From Niebla homalea (Eukaryota; Ascomycota; Lecanoromycetes; Lecanorales; Ramalinaceae): a stretch of DNA of 64,000 bases. Under the pieces are notes generated by a model that worked only from the letters and a program-made list of their open reading frames with translations, did no database searches and had not been told where the DNA came from. The stretch is from NCBI GenBank assembly GCA_019925105.1, contig JAHGAU010000001.1:1736001-1800000 (forward strand), in the 5' to 3' direction. The position numbers and the translations under genes were made by a program. Of the stretch, positions 11,068-20,539 are shown piece after piece (position 1 is the stretch's first letter; each line of letters opens with the position of its first letter).

Positions 11068-13355
11068 TTAGTGCCGTCCTTTAAAGGGTGCAAACCGACT
11101 TCTCCAATCCTCATCATCAGCAGGGCTGATGGTGCTCATGATATCATCATCCGACCTCGCCATCTGCGCCGTCCCTTGCCGAGGTATGGGACTGAAGACG
11201 TGATCGCTACTCCTGTCGCTCCTTCGGGCAGCAGGAGGCGAGATCATCTCATACCTGTCGGGCCGAATTCCACGACCTGATGAGCTCGGTCCTCTCGACG
11301 ATGATGACGGCAGGCTACGAGGAGACAGGGCCGAAGAATCAGAGGATCTCTGTTGTCCCTTGGCCTCACGCCTGCGGCTGAACGGTCCGAACAGAGAGGA
11401 TGATGAAGGCGGCGAGTCATGCCTCCCCACGGGACTCGGCTGGCTCGAGGATGAAGGTCGGCTCCCACCACCATCACCACCTCCACCACCACCGGAACCT
11501 CGCTTGAAGAACGGGGACCTCGGCGGCCGCGAAGGGGAATGCACGACACCAGGCGAACTGCCCGGGGTGCTCCCTTCCATCTCGCCTCTCAACCCCGCGC
11601 CCGGCAGCTCAATCGGCAAGATCGAACTCGGATCGTACATCTCGTGCAGAACCCTCCCGCCATAGAACCCTTGACCTGGGCCCGCCCCAGGCCGCCCACC
11701 GAGCTCCGCCCGGAAATCCTCCCCGTCGACTTCCGCATGCCCGGCATCGGGATACCGGGACTTCTCGTCCACCCAGGGAGGGGTGCGGCCACCATACGGC
11801 TTGAGGGCGTTGCCATCCGACCCTTCCATCTCGAAGCGAGAGTTCTCGACCCCGGCACCCATCTCGCCCTTGGCGAAGCCTTGACGGATGGGCTCCTCGT
11901 TCGGGTTGAGGCCCGATCTTGCGGCCTCGGTTGCAGCGCGTCTGCGGGCGCGATGGCGGCGAATGAGTAGTAAGGCTGCAAGGGCACCGAGGAGGACAAC
12001 TCCGACCACGATGGCGATTGCGATGCCCACTTTGGCGCCTGTGGAAAGGCCAGTGGATGCGTTGGGAGAGGTGATGGGGACGAGGACAGATTTCGAATTC
12101 TCGGAGAAGACGCTTTGGGAGAGGGAGAAGCTTCGGCGTTCGTAGTCGACCTTCAGGTAAGATGCTTGAAGGAATGTGCGGCCGAGGGTGTTTTGCGAGT
12201 CATTGGTGCATCGGCGTAAGGGGAAGTATCGCTGGCTTTGCTTGATGCCGGGGTATGGAGGGGTCACTTGCAGGTCGAAGCTATTGTATGGGAGAACAAT
12301 GTTGGCCGTGGGACCGCCCGACAATTTGTCTGCAAGCGTGAAAGTGATGCTGGCGTTGAGCTGTTCAAGCGAGGCGTGCAAGTCGTCGTCGACCAAGTAC
12401 AATTCCGTCTTCGGATCAAACTTCAGCCCAAAAGCCTTTTCAAAAGCTTCACAAGCTGCTGTCGGGAGCCATATCATTGGCTCTGTCGAGTCGACCTGTG
12501 CGGTTGTCGGTGTAGGCAGTAACGCATTCGTCTTGCCCTGCTGATCTTTGGACGTGATGGCTTGCACGTTTACCTGCAAAGCCTTTGCCAGGTCATCGCC
12601 TGTAAAGTCAATGTCCAAGGAAGTCGGAGTAAATAAGGATTTATCGTAGCCTCCAAGTGTCAGGCTTCCGAGGACCTTTCGAAGTCGATATGGAGCTCCA
12701 GCAGTGTATCCAAAGCTAATACTCGGAATCAGGCCTTGCTGCTTCATAGAGGTCAAAAGGCTGGAATGCCCCTGATTCGTGACGCTGAAATTCGTTGAAG
12801 CAGGGTTCAGCCCGAGATATCCAAAGTACGGCTCATCGGTCGAGTATGTAGCAATGAATTGGTCTCGTAATACTGGACCGCCCGTGCCTTGCAACCCAAG
12901 CCCCAGAGTATCATTTCCAAACAGCCCTTGTATAGGAGGCTCGATACCGCTGGCGATATCCAGTTGATGCGTTCCATCTGCAACCCATGTGGTAGACGAC
13001 TTCGGATCAAACGTTGAGCCCCGCTTGTCCGCACATGGGTTGCTGGTAGAATTACAGACATCGGAGCTCACGACCCAAGTGTTTGAGGTTGTCGTGGAGA
13101 TGAAGACGCGGCAATTTTGAATGGGGGTGCCGACTTGAAGAGTAAATGATGACCAGGGACCGTCTAATCCCTCCCTTCAATTAGAGGGTGAGCGTGATTC
13201 CGTTCTAACGGCGTAGATATCACATACCAATTCTGCGCTGGCGCGACAGCTATCGGCGAGGGTTTTGCCGAGCGCAGCCTAAGTGCAAGGCCGGTCGCAG
13301 ATACTCTGTAGATATTCTGTATTGCCGCAAGGAGGAAGAAACGAGAGACGTGCAT
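11068..13355 (-). CDS. membrane-anchored pepsin-like (A1 fold) protein, catalytic Asp lost
   Basis: Two exons (13355-13228, 13174-11068), 744 residues. The acceptor is set by restoring NWEGLDGPWSSFTLQVGTP, a typical A1 entry segment. At the first catalytic site the usual D-T-G is replaced by S69-T-T (VFISTTTSNTWVV); the second site keeps Asp but has D271-S-T instead of D-T/S-G (VDSTEPMIWLP). A transmembrane helix spans about residues 425-447 (VGIAIAIVVGVVLLGALAAL), followed by RRHRARRR and a 290-residue Ser/Pro/Gly-rich tail with SRRREAK-like basic patches. The N-terminus MHVSRFFLLAAI... looks like a signal peptide. I infer a type I plasma-membrane protein with an extracellular pepsin fold that is probably proteolytically inactive, perhaps a binding or sensing protein. 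Related fungal proteins with the same lost motif are known to exist. Confidence 0.82.
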
Positions 13356-13852
13356 CTTGAGGGATTGCTATTTCACATTTGGGAGGGTGGTGGGCATAGC
13401 TTCAGCTCTGGTCTGTAGCTGGTTCCAACATGTCACAAGCAGAAATGACGGTAAAGACTGGTATATTTTATCTTTTTAAAGGACTGAGACAGAAAGGCAG
13501 ACGATCAACGAAAGGCAAGGGTCGCGAACAGAGGAGGTTGACGCATTGCAAACCCCAGAAGAACTAAATTGGCTGTCAGCAGCATTGCCGCAAACCAGCC
13601 CGCTTTCTGATTCGCTGTTCTATTTTCAAAGTGCGATCAGTCTAGCGACAACGCTTGAAAGCTTCTGGAAAGAGTGTAATAATGCCTGGGAGACAGCTTT
13701 CACTTTCTTTACATCGCGCAGGTATCCTCCGGTATCATGATGTTGTTGACGTAGAGGGTAGAGATTCCCCATTTGAGGTTCAAAGGATTATGATATTTAT
13801 AAGAACTATTCTGGAGCCAAGACATTTCTTCAAGCTCCACGTCACATTCGTA
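13356..13852. other. divergent intergenic region, pepsin-like gene / dioxygenase
   Basis: Shared upstream region of two divergent genes. An AT-rich patch (13460-13480) precedes the dioxygenase. The dioxygenase frame is open upstream of its chosen ATG but contains no family sequence there. Nothing else is supported. Confidence 0.5.
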
Positions 13853-14791
13853 ATGGCTCCCGCCCGCATATCTCCTCCCCTCGAGGGTGCAAACATCCCA
13901 GCTCAGTTCACAGACAGTCAATTGAAGGTGTGGCAGGAGGATGGATATCTCATCATCCCGAACGCCCTTTCTCCATCCACTGTGCAGATGCTGCTCAGAG
14001 AGACGCATGACATGCTCGCCTCCTTCCCTCTGGAAGACCATCCGATGACCAAATTCTCGACCGGGGAGTCCACCTCTCACATTGGCGACGACTATTTCAT
14101 CACTTCGGGTGACAAGATTCGTTTCTTCTTCGAAGAAGATGCCTTCTCCCCATCGGGCGAGCTCACAAAGCCAAAGGAACGCGCAATTAACAAGATAGGC
14201 CACTACCTGCATGAGCTCTCCCCCGCCTTCAAGAAGTCGACCTTCAACCCTCTACACCAGCAGATAGCCCGTGCTTTTGGCTTTCGTGATCCGCGTGTGC
14301 TGCAGAGTATGATCATATGCAAGCAACCCGAAATTGGAGGCGCCGTCCCACCGCATCAGGACAGTACCTTCTTGTACACGAATCCGCCAAGTGCTGTAGG
14401 GTTTTGGATCGCCTTGGAAGATGCGACCATCGACAATGGCTGCTTGAGCTTTGCCAAGGGGTCCCACAAGCGAGCCCCTGTGACAACTCGATTCGTTCGA
14501 AAGTCGGAAGGGGGTACTGGATTTGAAGATGTCAAGGATGGCCAATGGCCACAGCACATGGAGCCCCAAGCTCCTCATGAGAGTGAAAGCTACGAGCTTG
14601 GCGAGGTCAAGGCAGGGACACTGATCCTAATCCACGGCAATCTGCTGCACAAGAGCAAAAAGAACCTCAGTGGAAAGAGCAGATTCATCTACACATTCCA
14701 TATGATCGAAGGTGGTACCGATCATCATTACGACGGCAGAAATTGGCTGCAGCCGCCTGAAGATGGCTTCTCGAGGCTATACACTACATGA
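13853..14791 (+). CDS. PHYHD1-type phytanoyl-CoA dioxygenase family protein
   Basis: A single exon of 312 residues. The start at 13853 gives the length and N-terminus of the family; the frame is open further upstream but without homology. Iron ligands are H168 and D170 in PHQDSTFLY and H266 in HGNLLHKSKKN; R277 in SRFIYTFHM is the likely 2-oxoglutarate contact. Other family landmarks are GDKIRFFFE, INKIGHYLH, IALEDATIDNGCL and NWLQP near the C-terminus. Members are Fe(II)/2-oxoglutarate oxygenases. The sequence follows PHYHD1 rather than peroxisomal PHYH, and no C-terminal SKL or clear PTS2 is seen, so a cytosolic location is likelier. The natural substrate of this subgroup is not established. 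Confidence in family is high, in substrate none. Confidence 0.93.
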   Translation: MAPARISPPLEGANIPAQFTDSQLKVWQEDGYLIIPNALSPSTVQMLLRETHDMLASFPLEDHPMTKFSTGESTSHIGDDYFITSGDKIRFFFEEDAFSPSGELTKPKERAINKIGHYLHELSPAFKKSTFNPLHQQIARAFGFRDPRVLQSMIICKQPEIGGAVPPHQDSTFLYTNPPSAVGFWIALEDATIDNGCLSFAKGSHKRAPVTTRFVRKSEGGTGFEDVKDGQWPQHMEPQAPHESESYELGEVKAGTLILIHGNLLHKSKKNLSGKSRFIYTFHMIEGGTDHHYDGRNWLQPPEDGFSRLYTT

Positions 14792-14875
14792 AACAGCTCG
14801 CAAGACGTCAAGAATCATCCAACATTGTAAGGCTCTTGCCCATCCATTCGACCACCTCTACACAACTCAGGTCCA

Positions 14876-15629
14876 CTACGCAACATTGACTGAACCTGCT
14901 GCCGAGTCTGCAATCGAAAGAGTCGTCGTGTTGTCAGCTTGATCGTTGCCGTTGATCGGACCCCATACTCCATAGCCTACCCTCAGGTTGTTCGCATGAA
15001 GCGTAATTCCGAATTCGAATGAGGGTACGGCATCACCAAACCCCGCTGTTCCGACAAGCAAGTCTCGCAAAATGCTGGATAGATTCTGGTATGGTATAGG
15101 CCACCTTCTAGAGTGAACTATCCGGCTGACCGCGATTGAGTCTAAGTAAGCATTGGAGTAAGCCTCATGTGTTGATCAGGGTGAAGGGATTGCCTTTGAC
15201 AATGACTTACAATGGTCAGGTAGGTCAGCACAGTACAAGCCGGCAAGTGGGTATGGATCAGTGCCTTTCCCCCCAGAATGACTCAGTTCGTCCATCAACT
15301 GCTTCTGGCAAGCCACCGCAACAAGGGCAAAGAGCATGCACTCGTTGTTTAAGCCGTGGTAGTTGTAGAACGTGTAGGTTGTTGAATCTACGGCAAATGC
15401 ATGAGGGTCTGGAAGTGTCAGGGTCAAGTTGGTTGACCTGCTTTCTCTTGTCAGCCTGATAGGCACAATGGTCTCCAAAACTGTCTGATTACTTGTTACT
15501 CGTCGAACCCGCCTCGCGCTTCGAGTGGCTTGATTCCGGTGACGCGATTTGCGGAGCAGGGACCGACGCTGCAGTAGCAGTAGCAATCGCCATGAAGACG
15601 ATTGCAGCGATCCATCGAGCGAACCTCAT
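14876..15629 (-). CDS. small secreted protein of unknown function
   Basis: Three exons (15629-15493, 15437-15211, 15141-14876) give 209 residues; the phases 2 and 1 agree at both junctions. The N-terminus MRFARWIAAIVFMAIATATA is a clear signal peptide with an Ala-rich end, followed by SSHSKRE, a candidate Kex2-like KR processing site near residue 36. The mature part has few cysteines (in NNECMLF, VACQK and YCADL) and is rich in Asn, Thr and Gly toward the C-terminus. I do not recognise a family. The 3' end lies only 84 bases from the convergent dioxygenase end. Small size, secretion and lack of recognised homology would fit an effector-like or cell-wall protein, but that is inference. Intron 1 could use a second donor 8 bases upstream, in frame only with another acceptor. 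Confidence 0.75.
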
Positions 15630-16345
15630 ATTTGCATGGGTGATGATTTGGCAATGTAAAGGTGAAGGACCTTGTGAACATCATGACCATACGACTGCTA
15701 CATGAATCAGCTCATGGGTTGTCTTGGTCTAGGGCTGGAATGCATGCGCTATGCGACATGCCCTCAAACCAAGTGCGAACTCAGAGACCCCAATCGCCTT
15801 GAGTTCTCATTGGACATGCAAAGAAGTTCGAGGACGCTGTGGATGGTGTGCAGGGAGCGTAACGAGTCCACTTCCTCTAGAAAGAGTCCGCTATATGGAC
15901 TACTTCAAGATCATTGCAAGTGTGAGAACTGAGAACTGTCGTGTGCGACCATACTGGAACTCGCCGTGGATACAAAAGTTCTCCCTTTTCATATATCATC
16001 TTTTGAGATCCCACAATTGTCTTCCTTAGCCCGATGTGAATACGGCATTGTACAGCCTGAAGAGCCTTCAGTGCAGATTGGAATTCGAAGTGTCGAGCCA
16101 AAAACAACAGTCGATCCCATGTAATTGGATTTCAGAAAGCACTCATCGTCTTATATCGCTTCCCAGCCCAGCCAACGAGGGCAAACTGTGGGAGCCTCAA
16201 GCGCGGGAAAGCCGCCGATGGATCTTAACCGCGATTATCATCACACATCCCATCTTGCTGCCCCCCAGAATCCGCATATAAAACCGTAGCTCCCCCGGAC
16301 CCCCCACAAAAAAATAAGGATGCATGATCGATGCAACCTACATGT
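15630..16345. other. intergenic region upstream of the secreted-protein gene
   Basis: No gene supported. It holds the promoter side of the secreted-protein gene and the 3' flank of the tRNA, with the T-run on the minus strand noted separately. Confidence 0.5.
16308..16314 (-). terminator. candidate RNA polymerase III terminator of tRNA-Leu
   Basis: Seven A on the plus strand, read as T7 on the minus strand, starting 31 bases beyond the tRNA 3' end. T-runs of this length stop RNA polymerase III. No shorter T4 lies between it and the tRNA. Confidence 0.5.
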
Positions 16346-16427
16346 TGCAAGCTGTGGGGTTCGAACCCACGCATCTCTCGATAGTAGAGCTTAAATCTAC
16401 CGCCTTAGACCACTCGGCCAAGCTTGC
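16346..16427 (-). tRNA. tRNA-Leu, anticodon UAA
   Basis: An 82-base cloverleaf on the minus strand. The acceptor arm pairs GCAAGCT with AGCTTGC and the discriminator base is A. The D region reads TGGCCGAGTGGTCTAAGGC, matching the A box. The anticodon stem is GTAGA/TCTAC with loop TTTAAGC, so the anticodon is TAA, reading TTA codons. A long variable arm (class II, as in Leu/Ser) precedes the T arm GTGGG TTCGAAC CCACA, the B box. No intron is present. Only one tRNA was found in the window. Confidence 0.95.
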
Positions 16428-16953
16428 GTTAAGGATTTGTCAGAGAAAATAGTGTTTTTATTTGTCAATATATAGCGATTGATATCTACGTACGATTAAA
16501 TGTGCCCACGGGTCGAACGGCTCAAGTAAAGTATCGTTCGATTGGCGAAAGCGACTATGCCCATACTTCGATGAGAGACTTGCCGGGCTTGCTATAATAT
16601 CCCATGTACTGTTTCATCTGTGACCATCAGGATATCAGATGCTAGAATATCTCAGATCCGAGCGCCATCGCCTATGCTGCTAAATGCATAAAGATGAATG
16701 CGAACCGTACGCCCAACCTGCTCAATGTCCTCGACCCAAGAGAAGCCGATTTCCCCGCCTTTCGAATACCAGGGCCATGATCTAGACTCCGTGGCGGGCC
16801 ACCTGGTGTCCCCACGCTTCATTATGTCTACCACGTTCTCATCTCCGTCATTCACGTCCATGCCACGCCCCTCCTAGCCAGCCAGCCATGCCTTCCTTTG
16901 CGCACGAAATAGATAGCGGCAAGCATGGAGCATCCGTTGCGAGCTAGATCCTC
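16428..16953. other. spacer between tRNA and tetraspan gene
   Basis: It contains the 5' flank of the tRNA and the 3' untranslated region of the tetraspan gene. A 69-codon open frame at 16652-16861 (minus) has no recognisable features and is not called. Confidence 0.5.
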
Positions 16954-17200
16954 TCATTCCTCTTCATCCGAGTGATTGGGTATGAGTTCATAGCCCGCCT
17001 CTGTGGGCAGGAGAAGCGCTGTCGATGCCAAGCCCACGCTTATCAGGAGGACCGCCGTGAAGCTGACCGTACAAAGGACCCACGAGATATCCAAGCGCCA
17101 GCCGGGGAAGAAGCGATCATCGTGATCGTAGAGGTAGGCCTGGTGGAGGAGAAAACCCCCGCCCAGTCAGCGGAACCATCCTCGTTCAGAAAGAACAAAC

Positions 17201-17233
<33 letters not shown>

Positions 17234-17810
17234 CCAAACTCACAATGATACTCAGACTCGCCCCCAGCAGCAGCGCCACCACCGCGTGTAGGCCCGTCAG
17301 CACCTTCCACCCACTCTCCCGCTTCTGCTTCCCGCCCGCCATGATGACGAGGTACGTGATCGTCGTCATGCCCTCCATCACCACCGCGAAGCTCATCAGG
17401 AACCCGACGGAGCGCCACATGCTGCAGAAATACCGGTCGTGCGCGCAGTCGATCGGTTGCGGGAAAGGGGAGCAGGTGTGGGTGAGGGAGGAGCAGCGCC
17501 GGTGGAGGCCGTATGTGTAGTGGATATGGTCGCCGGAGTCCTGTTGGTGTCCATTAGGGATTGAAGGCTCAATAAGGGACATTTAGTAGGGCGGTGGGGA
17601 GGGCAAGCTGCTTACCGTCTCGCTGTTCCATGATATCCAGCGGGGGATGATGATGGCTGTGAGGGTGAAGGCGAAGGCTGGGAGCGATGGCCTTGTTAGC
17701 CGCGGAGCCTTTAAATGAACCGCGCAATGATTTGTAGGTGCATCTGGGGTGAGAGACTGACAGATCGCAAAGGCCAAGAGGCCGCCGCCGTAGACGAGGC
17801 GCCTAGTCAT
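16954..17810 (-). CDS. four-span integral membrane protein (claudin/SUR7-like topology)
   Basis: Four exons, 17810-17762, 17677-17616, 17540-17244 and 17139-16954, give 197 residues with all phases closed. The splices rebuild one continuous first helix (LLAFAISFAFTLTAIIIPRW) ending at ISWNS. The extracellular loop reads IHYTYGLHRRCSS...CSPFPQ...DRYFCSMWRSVGF, with paired cysteines. Helix 2 starts VGFLMSFAVVMEGM, helix 3 is HAVVALLLGASLSII, then YLYDHDDRFFPGWRLDISW, helix 4 LCTVSFTAVLLISVGLA and a short acidic tail. This is a conserved fungal membrane-protein layout of unproven function; a claudin/Sur7-like plasma-membrane role is inference. The third intron (17140-17243) contains a GT microsatellite. 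Intron 1 has a non-standard donor, GTCAGT. Confidence 0.8.
17203..17231. repeat. (GT)n microsatellite inside an intron
   Basis: Fourteen and a half uninterrupted GT units on the plus strand, lying wholly within the third intron (17140-17243) of the tetraspan gene, close to its 5' splice site on the minus strand. Length variation here would not change the protein but could affect splicing. Confidence 0.95.
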
Positions 17811-18528
17811 ACTGATAGTAATAAGGATGGTCGAGGTTGAGGCGATTTTGGGTGGTGCCTAGGAGTGCCCGCAGGCAGCGACAAAAGAAAGGGTCCAAAG
17901 CAACTGAAGGAAAAAGGAAGAAGCTTTGAAGCGATACGCAGCGGCGAGAGGAAAATGACTGAAAGGAAGCTTCCCCTCCCCGCGGTCCAAAGGAGTGATT
18001 GTTATTTTCGAGGTGGAAAGAGGAGTCGCGAATATGAATGTGACGGTGAAGGCGCGAACCCTGGTGCCGCCGCAGTATTCCGTAAGGTCGCCACCAACAC
18101 GCTATTGGGTACCGTTGAAGGAGGGAGGGGTTGAGAGATCGGAGGATCGGTCAATGCGCAGGTGATCTTACTATGACACTTTCGGAGAATACTATCTCGC
18201 CAAGGACATGTTGTTTGAATAGTATGGGATTCTTGGGGAAGGAAGCTTTTAATTGGTTGGGAGGTTGAAGCCGTGGGTGGTTCAGATGACAGCGGCAAGC
18301 CGCAGACTCTGGTGGGGTCCCGAAAGTCGCCTGGAAAACCAACGTTCTAGTCAACTGTCAAGTGACACTAGGTAGCAGAAAGGGCGGTGGCGGGCACCAG
18401 TCATGTAAGATAAGAATTCCACCCGAAACATCATTTGCACTTGTTTCCTATATCATTTGTCAAGAGTCACGAGGTTTTTCCATAGATGTGAGAATTGTCA
18501 GAAGACTATGACGCCGACCACCACCATC
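17811..18528. other. spacer between tetraspan gene start and CDK10 end
   Basis: Holds the upstream region of the tetraspan gene and the 3' flank of the CDK10 gene. Purine-rich on the plus strand around 17870-17960. No gene supported. Confidence 0.5.
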
Positions 18529-20112
18529 TCACCCGGCACGGGGTCTCTTCGAAGGGCGTCTTACGTCTTCATCACCAAAATCAAAAACATATCCACCAGC
18601 ACCGCCTTTCTGCTGACTCTGATCATCTCCCTTGCTTTGCTCCATCTTCCTCTGCTTTTCATCCTGATTGCGAATCTCTGGGTATGTCGGTAGCAACTCT
18701 GGGTCAATTGCGCGTGGGCTTTCCTTCCACCACCCTTCAGCTATTGCGGCATATCGGCTCCGGCCACTTCCCAAAGCCTCGGAAGCTGTCCATCGAGCCC
18801 TTGGATCCCATTGCAACAGGCCTCTCAGAAATATGACTGTTTCTGGTGAGGTGGCTGGTTGAAACTTGCGCTCGACGTTGTCTGCGCGACCAGCCACCAA
18901 CCCTTCCTTACGCCATCTGATCAAATCAGGACATCCCATGGTTGAGAAAGCTGAAACATCTTCTTGGCTCGGGGAGCCCAACAATTTGACGATTAACGAA
19001 AGCTGCTCCATGGGGGTCTCCCCCGTTAGACATGGTGAGCTGAGTAGTAATTCGCCAAGCACCAGTCCGGCAGACCAGATGTCAATTGAAGGAGTGTAGT
19101 TCTTCGTACCGAGCAGCACCTCCGGCGCTCGATACCATATGGTGACAACACCTGGCGTGAGAGGTCTCTCGCTATACACCCGGGCCATGCCAAAGTCCGC
19201 TAGCATTTCTATGTAAGAACGAATCCAGGTCAAAGCACTGATTAGCCGAGTACATACCGAGTTTCAAGATGCCCTTTGATGTGAGAAGAATATTCTGCAT
19301 TTTCACATCCCTACTCTACCTTAGTTGAATCACCTGGTCGTAGCCGTGGTCCATCTCATACCTGTGGATGATATCGTTCTTGTGTAGATACGCCAATCCC
19401 TCAAGGAGCTGGTGGAAGAGGCACTTGACTTCGCTTGATTAGCTGTGACTCTGACGGCTGGAGGAATGAATGAAGTTTGCCGTACCTTGACTCATTGTGA
19501 ACTTGACTTGGAGTTCGTCCAACATTGTTGCGAGATCCTGAGCTCAAAGAGACCGGCTAGATCCTACGCCCTATGCAGGCGCAGGAAATATAAGCCAGAC
19601 AGGTGCGCCATGCCTCATGAAGGGCGTGGGTCACCGTACTTGCTCAGCATAGTCCATCACCATATAGACCTCGTCCAATGCCTCCTCCCCCACTGCGACA
19701 TCGATAACATTGATGATGTTCCTATGTCTAACGGAACGCAGTATGGAGATCTCTCGCAGAGCGGTGATTGGGACGCCATTGTGACGCTCTTCGACAGGGA
19801 TGAGCACCTGTTTGAGGGCGACTATCTTCGAGGACTGTCGCTCTCTGGCGCGGAACACCACACCGTATGCTGCCTGGTTTTAGCTGAGGAGATAATTCAA
19901 AGGCACCTTGGTCAACTCACTGCCTTCGCCCAGTCTATTGAGCTTTTCGAATGAGCCTATGGGTACACATTGTCCTGATACATATAAGCAACGTTGCCAA
20001 AATCAAATTGAGATTGGTGCATACCATGAGAAGCAGCTTGTGAACTCAGGTCTAAAATGGCACCCCCGACTGAAGTCCACGTTGGTCTCTCTTCTGCGCC
20101 ATTTGATGCCAT
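18529..20112 (-). CDS. CDK10: CDK10-type cyclin-dependent kinase
   Basis: Seven exons: 20112-20025, 19956-19921, 19869-19640, 19537-19486, 19428-19362, 19310-19258, 19199-18529, giving 398 residues with every phase closed. Motifs in order: SFEKLNRLGEGTYGVVFRAR (glycine loop), VALKQV (lysine), PITALREISIL (cyclin-binding helix, compare PISSLRE/PITSLRE), DYAEQDLATML, HRDVKMQNILL, ADFGMARVY, PGVVTIWYRAPEVLLG and, near the end of the kinase domain, DPELLPTYPEIRN. The ADFG and PELLPT signatures fit CDK10 better than CDK11. A 60-residue charged tail ends in RPSKRPRAG, a likely nuclear signal. Known family role: cyclin-M-dependent kinase in animals; the fungal role is less defined. Exons of 36-67 bases make this a heavily split gene. 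An alternative in-frame acceptor before ADFG is described separately. Confidence 0.9.
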
Positions 20113-20539
20113 AGCAAGTCAAATAATACTTGCTCTTCGGATGTATGATAGTGCTGAGCACAGTTGCCTTCTGCAAGCCTTGGCACTCAGACAAACTTTA
20201 AATTTCGCCCTCAGCCTTCTTCTATCGTCAAATCCATTTCAAGTGGCCACCACGCTAAGAGTCTGCACCTTTTTTCTGCATAAGTATTTTTGGGTTATTA
20301 CCATACAAAAAAAGCCTGAAAATCGATAACTTACTAGCGCGGTGGCCACTTGAAATGGATTCGACGATACTAGAGTAGGTACCCTCCCTCATTTGCTAAA
20401 ACCCGGTGAAGGCTTCTATAGGCAAACGAGTCCAGGCATCGCCGCCCTGAACAATTCGAGCTCCTCCCCGAGTTCGTCGCATGATTCTATATCTTCAGAC
20501 AATTCCTGTTGGGCCCATTATGAAACCCCTCCTACCAAA
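20113..20539. other. spacer between CDK10 start and GT69 pseudogene
   Basis: Divergent upstream region. Its main content is the inverted repeat at 20224-20368. No gene supported. Confidence 0.55.
20224..20368. repeat. inverted repeat, about 34-base arms, MITE-like or hairpin
   Basis: The left arm 20224-20257 and right arm 20335-20368 are inverted copies with two mismatches (a CA/CG pair difference in each arm region) around the shared core AAATCCATTTCAAGTGGCCA or its near copy. About 77 AT-rich bases separate the arms. The repeat does not extend beyond the arms and I see no clear target-site duplication. It lies about 110 bases upstream of the CDK10 ATG. Confidence 0.85.

Noticed and set aside
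16652..16861. 69-codon minus frame next to the tRNA
   Set aside because: No homology and no signal; lies in the 3' flank of the tetraspan gene.
18529..20112. Assignment of the kinase to CDK11 (PITSLRE)
   Set aside because: PITALRE is intermediate, but ADFG and the PELLPTYP tail follow CDK10.
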